DNA from: Coriobacteriales bacterium | Lineage (GTDB): Bacteria; Actinomycetota; Coriobacteriia; Coriobacteriales; UBA8131 | NCBI GenBank assembly: GCA_031263665.1 | Contig: JAISFJ010000104.1 | Coordinates: forward strand, 1-9,464 | Direction: 5' to 3' | DNA length: 9,464 nt | Shown: positions 6,931 to 9,464 of the stretch, piece by piece | Numbering within the stretch: the first letter of the stretch is position 1 | Layout of the letters: the number at the start of each line of letters is the position of its first letter | Program-made: the position numbers and the translations under genes | Notes under the pieces: generated by a model | What the model saw: the letters and a program-made list of their open reading frames with translations, nothing else | Database searches by the model: none | What the model was told of the DNA's origin: nothing

Positions 6931-8665
6931 GAAACTCCTGCGGCTTTCAGACGAGGGTTATAAAGGTGTCAAGCGTGGCGTCTTTGCCGCCGTGCTGTCC
7001 AATCTTTGTATGTTTCTGCCCTTCGGCATCGCCGTCATGGTCATCAATCTGTTGCTCCAGCCCCTGACGGACGGCGGCTCGCTGGATATGAATCAGCTCT
7101 GGCTCTGGTTTGGAGCGGCCGTGGTCGCCGCGGTTCTCTATTTCTTCGTCTACGGCAACGAGTACCGCAAGACCTACATGGTCGCCTACAGCGAAACGGA
7201 GAAAATCCGCATTGAGGTGGCCGAGAAGCTCCGCCGCCTGCCCCTGAGCTTCTTTAACCGCAAGGACCTGTCAGAGTTGACCACCAATATCATGGGCGAC
7301 TGTGCGTCGATTGAACACGTCATGAGCCATGTGGTGCCAAACCTTTTTGGCGGCAGCATCACCGTCACGCTGATTTGCGTTCTGCTCGCCTTCTATGACT
7401 GGCGCATGGCGTTGGCGGTCTTTGCGGCTCTGCCCGTGGCTCTGGCACTGATTCTCATAACAAAAAAGCTGGCGTCGCTGGGAGAGAAGCATGTGCAGGC
7501 AAAGCTGAACGTGGCGGAGCAGATGCAGGAGTATCTGGAGGGTATCAAGGTCGTTAAGGCATTCGGACTGGCAGGCGAGAAATCGGCTGCGCTGAAAGAC
7601 GCGTTGCGCACCATGCTGAAAGAGTCCATCAAGTTTGAGGCGATAAACGGGACCTTTATCACGCTTGCCATGATGGTTTTACAAGTGGGAATCGGGCTGG
7701 TGACCCTGGTCGGCGTAACGCTGCTCACCGGTGGGAGCCTTTCGCCGGTTGCGCTGCTGATGTTTCTGATTATCAGCGTGAAAATCTACTCGCCGATTAT
7801 CGTGGTCATGACCCTGCTGCCGGAGTTTTTCTATATGCTCGTATCCACCAGGCGCATGCAGGAACTGCGCGAGGAGGCGCCTATGACCGGCGATGAGAGC
7901 GCCGAACTCACCGGCTACACGGTGGAACTGAAGGACGTGTCCTTTGCCTACAACGATGCGGACGTCATCCAGAACATCAGCGTGACCATCCCACAGAACG
8001 GCGTGACCGCTTTTGTGGGGCCGTCCGGCAGCGGCAAGACCACCGTCTCACGCCTTATCGCCCGGTTTTGGGATGTGCGCGCGGGAGAAATCATCGTCGG
8101 CGGCAGGAACATCCGCGAAATAGACCCCGAGCGGCTGATGAGCTACCTGAGCTTTGTGTTCCAGGACGTGGTGTTGTTCAACGACACCGTGATGAACAAC
8201 ATCCGCATCGGCAAGCACGGTGCGACGGACGAGGAGGTCTACAGCGCCGCGAAGATGGCACAGTGTGACGAGTTCATCAGGGAGATGCCAGAGGCCTATG
8301 AAACGATTATCGGCGAGAACGGCTCCACGCTCTCTGGCGGTGAGCGGCAACGCATCTCCATCGCCCGCGCCCTTTTGAAGGACGCCCCCATCGTGCTCTT
8401 AGACGAGGCTACGGCAAGCCTCGACCCTGAAAACGAGACGCAGGTGCAGTCGGCGATTTCAGCACTCATGGCAGGCCGCACCGTGATTGTCATCGCCCAT
8501 CGTCTGCGCACCGTGATGGGGGCGGACAAGGTCGTCGTTTTGGACAACGGGCGACTCGTCGAGGAGGGGACCGGCACCCAGCTACTGGCACAAAACGGCC
8601 TGTTCGCCCGCCTGTACAACGTGCAACAGGAAAGCCTCGGCTGGACAGCCGGCAGCAAGGCGTAG
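6917..8665 (+). CDS. ABC half-transporter (TMD-NBD), YbtQ/IrtB-like
   Basis: This 582-residue partner of the preceding protein has six membrane helices in the first ~310 residues and a C-terminal ATPase domain. That domain contains Walker A GPSGSGKTT (368-376), the Q-loop in FVFQDVVLF, signature LSGGERQR (472-479), Walker B IVLLDEA (492-498), a normal D-loop (ATASLDPENE) and switch His 528. Both partners keep all catalytic residues, so two active ATP sites are expected. The start is well supported: AGGGAGGTGA at 6901-6910 lies six bases before ATG 6917, inside the end of the upstream gene. Exporter-fold pairs downstream of an AraC gene, as in the yersiniabactin locus, can import metal-siderophore complexes; a peptide or drug exporter is the main alternative. 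It is the last gene of the operon. Confidence 0.88.
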   Translation: MFGIKKLLRLSDEGYKGVKRGVFAAVLSNLCMFLPFGIAVMVINLLLQPLTDGGSLDMNQLWLWFGAAVVAAVLYFFVYGNEYRKTYMVAYSETEKIRIEVAEKLRRLPLSFFNRKDLSELTTNIMGDCASIEHVMSHVVPNLFGGSITVTLICVLLAFYDWRMALAVFAALPVALALILITKKLASLGEKHVQAKLNVAEQMQEYLEGIKVVKAFGLAGEKSAALKDALRTMLKESIKFEAINGTFITLAMMVLQVGIGLVTLVGVTLLTGGSLSPVALLMFLIISVKIYSPIIVVMTLLPEFFYMLVSTRRMQELREEAPMTGDESAELTGYTVELKDVSFAYNDADVIQNISVTIPQNGVTAFVGPSGSGKTTVSRLIARFWDVRAGEIIVGGRNIREIDPERLMSYLSFVFQDVVLFNDTVMNNIRIGKHGATDEEVYSAAKMAQCDEFIREMPEAYETIIGENGSTLSGGERQRISIARALLKDAPIVLLDEATASLDPENETQVQSAISALMAGRTVIVIAHRLRTVMGADKVVVLDNGRLVEEGTGTQLLAQNGLFARLYNVQQESLGWTAGSKA

Positions 8666-8684
8666 CAGATCTGACCAATGAAAA

Positions 8685-8721
8685 GAGGGGATGGCCTCCC
8701 TCGACACTGATAACGATCCCC
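8685..8721 (-). terminator. Candidate minus-strand terminator
   Basis: On the minus strand, just after the hydrolase stop, AGGGGAT (8721-8715) pairs perfectly with ATCCCCT (8692-8686), followed by C and a short TTTT. The loop is long (22 bases) and contains smaller GAGGG/CCTC pairings, so it is weak. The plus strand has no T-run here, so the ABC operon shows no clear terminator of its own. Confidence 0.35.
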
Positions 8722-9005
8722 TACAGGCCGACGAAAGCGCCGTCCGAGAACATGAGGTCGAGAAACTCCTTGACCTTCTCGTCGCGACTCCAGTCACGTT
8801 GTAACTCGCATATCAGTTGCGGGATGGTGATCAGCTGGGCATCCGCCTGCTCCACGCGGCGCAGCGCCGTTTCATGGGCCAGCTTGCTGGTGTCGCCGAT
8901 CGCATCCACGACAGGGAACACCTCATAGCCCTCACGCAAGGCGTCAAGCGCCGGGAACGAAAGGCATGCCTCCGTCCAAAGCGCGCACATGATAAGTTTC
9001 TTGGC
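8721..9005 (-). pseudogene. C-terminal remnant of an isochorismatase-like hydrolase
   Basis: Reading the minus strand from about 9005 to the stop at 8721-8723, about 93 residues match the end of YcaC-type cysteine hydrolases: KKLIMCALWTEACLSFPALD, EGYEVFPVVDAIGDTS, then ICELQRDWSRD. The catalytic Cys is present in WTEAC (8964-8966). The Asp and Lys of the catalytic triad belong to the N-terminal half, which is absent. An open frame does continue upstream to an ATG at 9134, giving 137 codons, but those first 44 residues do not look like the family. On the opposite strand the same bases look like a different coding end. It is best read as a 5'-truncated, inactive gene. Substrates of this family vary, so none is assigned. 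Confidence 0.72.
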
Positions 9006-9006
9006 T

Positions 9007-9141
9007 CTGAATACATACGTCGAAGAAAGCCTTGCGGAACTCGAAAAAGCCCTGTCTGCTCTTGCGACCAAACCAAAGCCAAGCTGGGACAAACTAAATC
9101 TCCTATTCCTCTCACTGCTCACACCCGATGTCACTATCTGA
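9007..9141 (+). pseudogene. 3' fragment of an unknown plus-strand gene
   Basis: The plus strand reads LNTYVEESLAELEKALSALA, then KPKPSWDKLNLLFLSLLTPDV, with a stop at 9139-9141. The amphipathic, Glu/Leu-rich stretch and ordinary codon use look like the real C-terminus of a protein. An in-frame ATG at 8989 would give a 50-residue product, but its first bases are the antisense of the hydrolase KKLIM codons, and I see no strong ribosome binding site. I do not recognise the family. Its 5' part appears to be lost at the same junction (about 9005) that truncates the minus-strand hydrolase. Confidence 0.45.
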
Positions 9142-9168
9142 AGTCATGATGTTAAAAATATGGAGCGT

Positions 9169-9215
9169 TTGACGGTGCTCCTGTGCCGTACTAGAATATA
9201 ACCGTATTGGTTATA
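9169..9215 (+). promoter_or_regulatory. Strong promoter with palindromic operator
   Basis: TTGACG (9169-9174) and TAGAAT (9192-9197), with an ideal 17-base spacer, form the best sigma-A-type promoter in the window. A perfect 7-bp inverted repeat, TATAACC at 9197-9203 and GGTTATA at 9209-9215, starts at the last base of the -10 and covers the expected transcription start, a classic repressor site. The next plus-strand gene is the XRE-family gene at 9326, leaving a leader of about 120 bases. That leader holds a small CCGAT/ATCGG inverted repeat (9250-9254, 9269-9273) and no convincing gene. Confidence 0.6.
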
Positions 9216-9325
9216 CGTTGTTGGCGACTTCAGTGGGCGGCGAACACTACCGATGGGACTTGTCGGCAATCGGCACTTCCCTAGGTAATTTCGTATTTCC
9301 TTGGGCACAAGAGAAGGTGGAGACA

Positions 9326-9464
9326 ATGCGATTTTTTGGCACAAAACTGAGATTGCTGCGCGAAGAACAGTCACTGACCTTGCAGGATGTGGCCACAGGA
9401 CTTGGAGTGACGCCGATGGCAGTGTCACGCTATGAGAACGGCCAGCGCGAACCCAGGCTTAGCA
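9326..9464 (+). CDS. XRE-family DNA-binding protein, N-terminal part
   Basis: The gene runs off the right edge; 46 codons are visible. It starts MRFFGTKLRLLREEQSLTLQ and continues with DVATGLGVTPMAVSRYENGQ, a textbook Cro/CI-type helix-turn-helix with the SRYENG signature (about residues 17-42). AAGGTGGAG (9314-9322) sits just upstream of ATG 9326. Proteins with this start are often followed by a peptidase (ImmR/ImmA type) or a sensing domain, which cannot be seen here. With a promoter and palindrome upstream it is probably a self-controlled repressor of a neighbouring accessory or mobile element. Confidence 0.85.
   Translation, partial: MRFFGTKLRLLREEQSLTLQDVATGLGVTPMAVSRYENGQREPRLS

Noticed and set aside
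8666..8720. Rho-independent terminator for the ABC operon on the plus strand
   Set aside because: GAGGG/CCCTC pairing exists (8685-8702), but no T-run follows on the plus strand; the structure fits the minus strand better.
8721..9134. One intact 137-residue minus-strand isochorismatase gene
   Set aside because: Only residues from about 45 on match the family, the Asp and Lys of the catalytic triad are missing, and the remainder reads better on the plus strand.

Overview
The window looks like an accessory region of a moderately GC-rich Gram-positive anaerobe, possibly a gut or oral Coriobacteriia-type actinobacterium or a Bacillota relative. This rests on the gene families and composition alone (ComF, an SGNH hydrolase, an ECF transporter, strong purine-rich ribosome binding sites); the genus cannot be resolved. 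There are no RNA genes, IS elements or CRISPR arrays.

Layout. (1) Positions 1-183 hold the C-terminus of a ComF-type phosphoribosyltransferase. It is followed in the same frame by an unrecognised open stretch (184-438) with no clear start. (2) Positions 531-842 encode an exported SGNH/GDSL hydrolase cut off after its first catalytic block. (3) Positions 960-1949 encode an AraC-family regulator. (4) Positions 2079-8665 form a tightly packed operon, all on the plus strand: an ECF substrate-binding membrane subunit (S, MptD/Trep_Strep-like), EcfT, a single-chain EcfA with two ATPase domains, a 27-codon remnant of a second S subunit, and two half-size ABC transporters resembling the YbtP/YbtQ-IrtA/IrtB siderophore-import pair. 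Successive genes overlap or nearly touch, which suggests translational coupling. (5) Positions 8721-9005 (minus strand) are the C-terminal third of an isochorismatase-like hydrolase. It meets, head-on, a plus-strand 3' fragment of an unknown gene (to 9141). (6) Positions 9169-9215 hold a strong sigma-A-type promoter with a perfect 19-bp palindrome overlapping the expected start point. It precedes an XRE-family repressor gene that runs off the window at 9464.

Working model (inference). The AraC protein senses a ligand and activates the operon from a promoter that has a good -10 box but no -35 box. The ECF module and the paired ABC half-transporters then take up one or two related compounds, most plausibly a metal chelate, siderophore or heme-like molecule. 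The cassette lies between truncated genes on both sides, as expected of an acquired or rearranged locus. The most unusual features are the S-subunit stub preserved between overlapping stop and start codons, and two independent 15-bp tandem repeats, each encoding pentapeptides, in two genes of the same operon.
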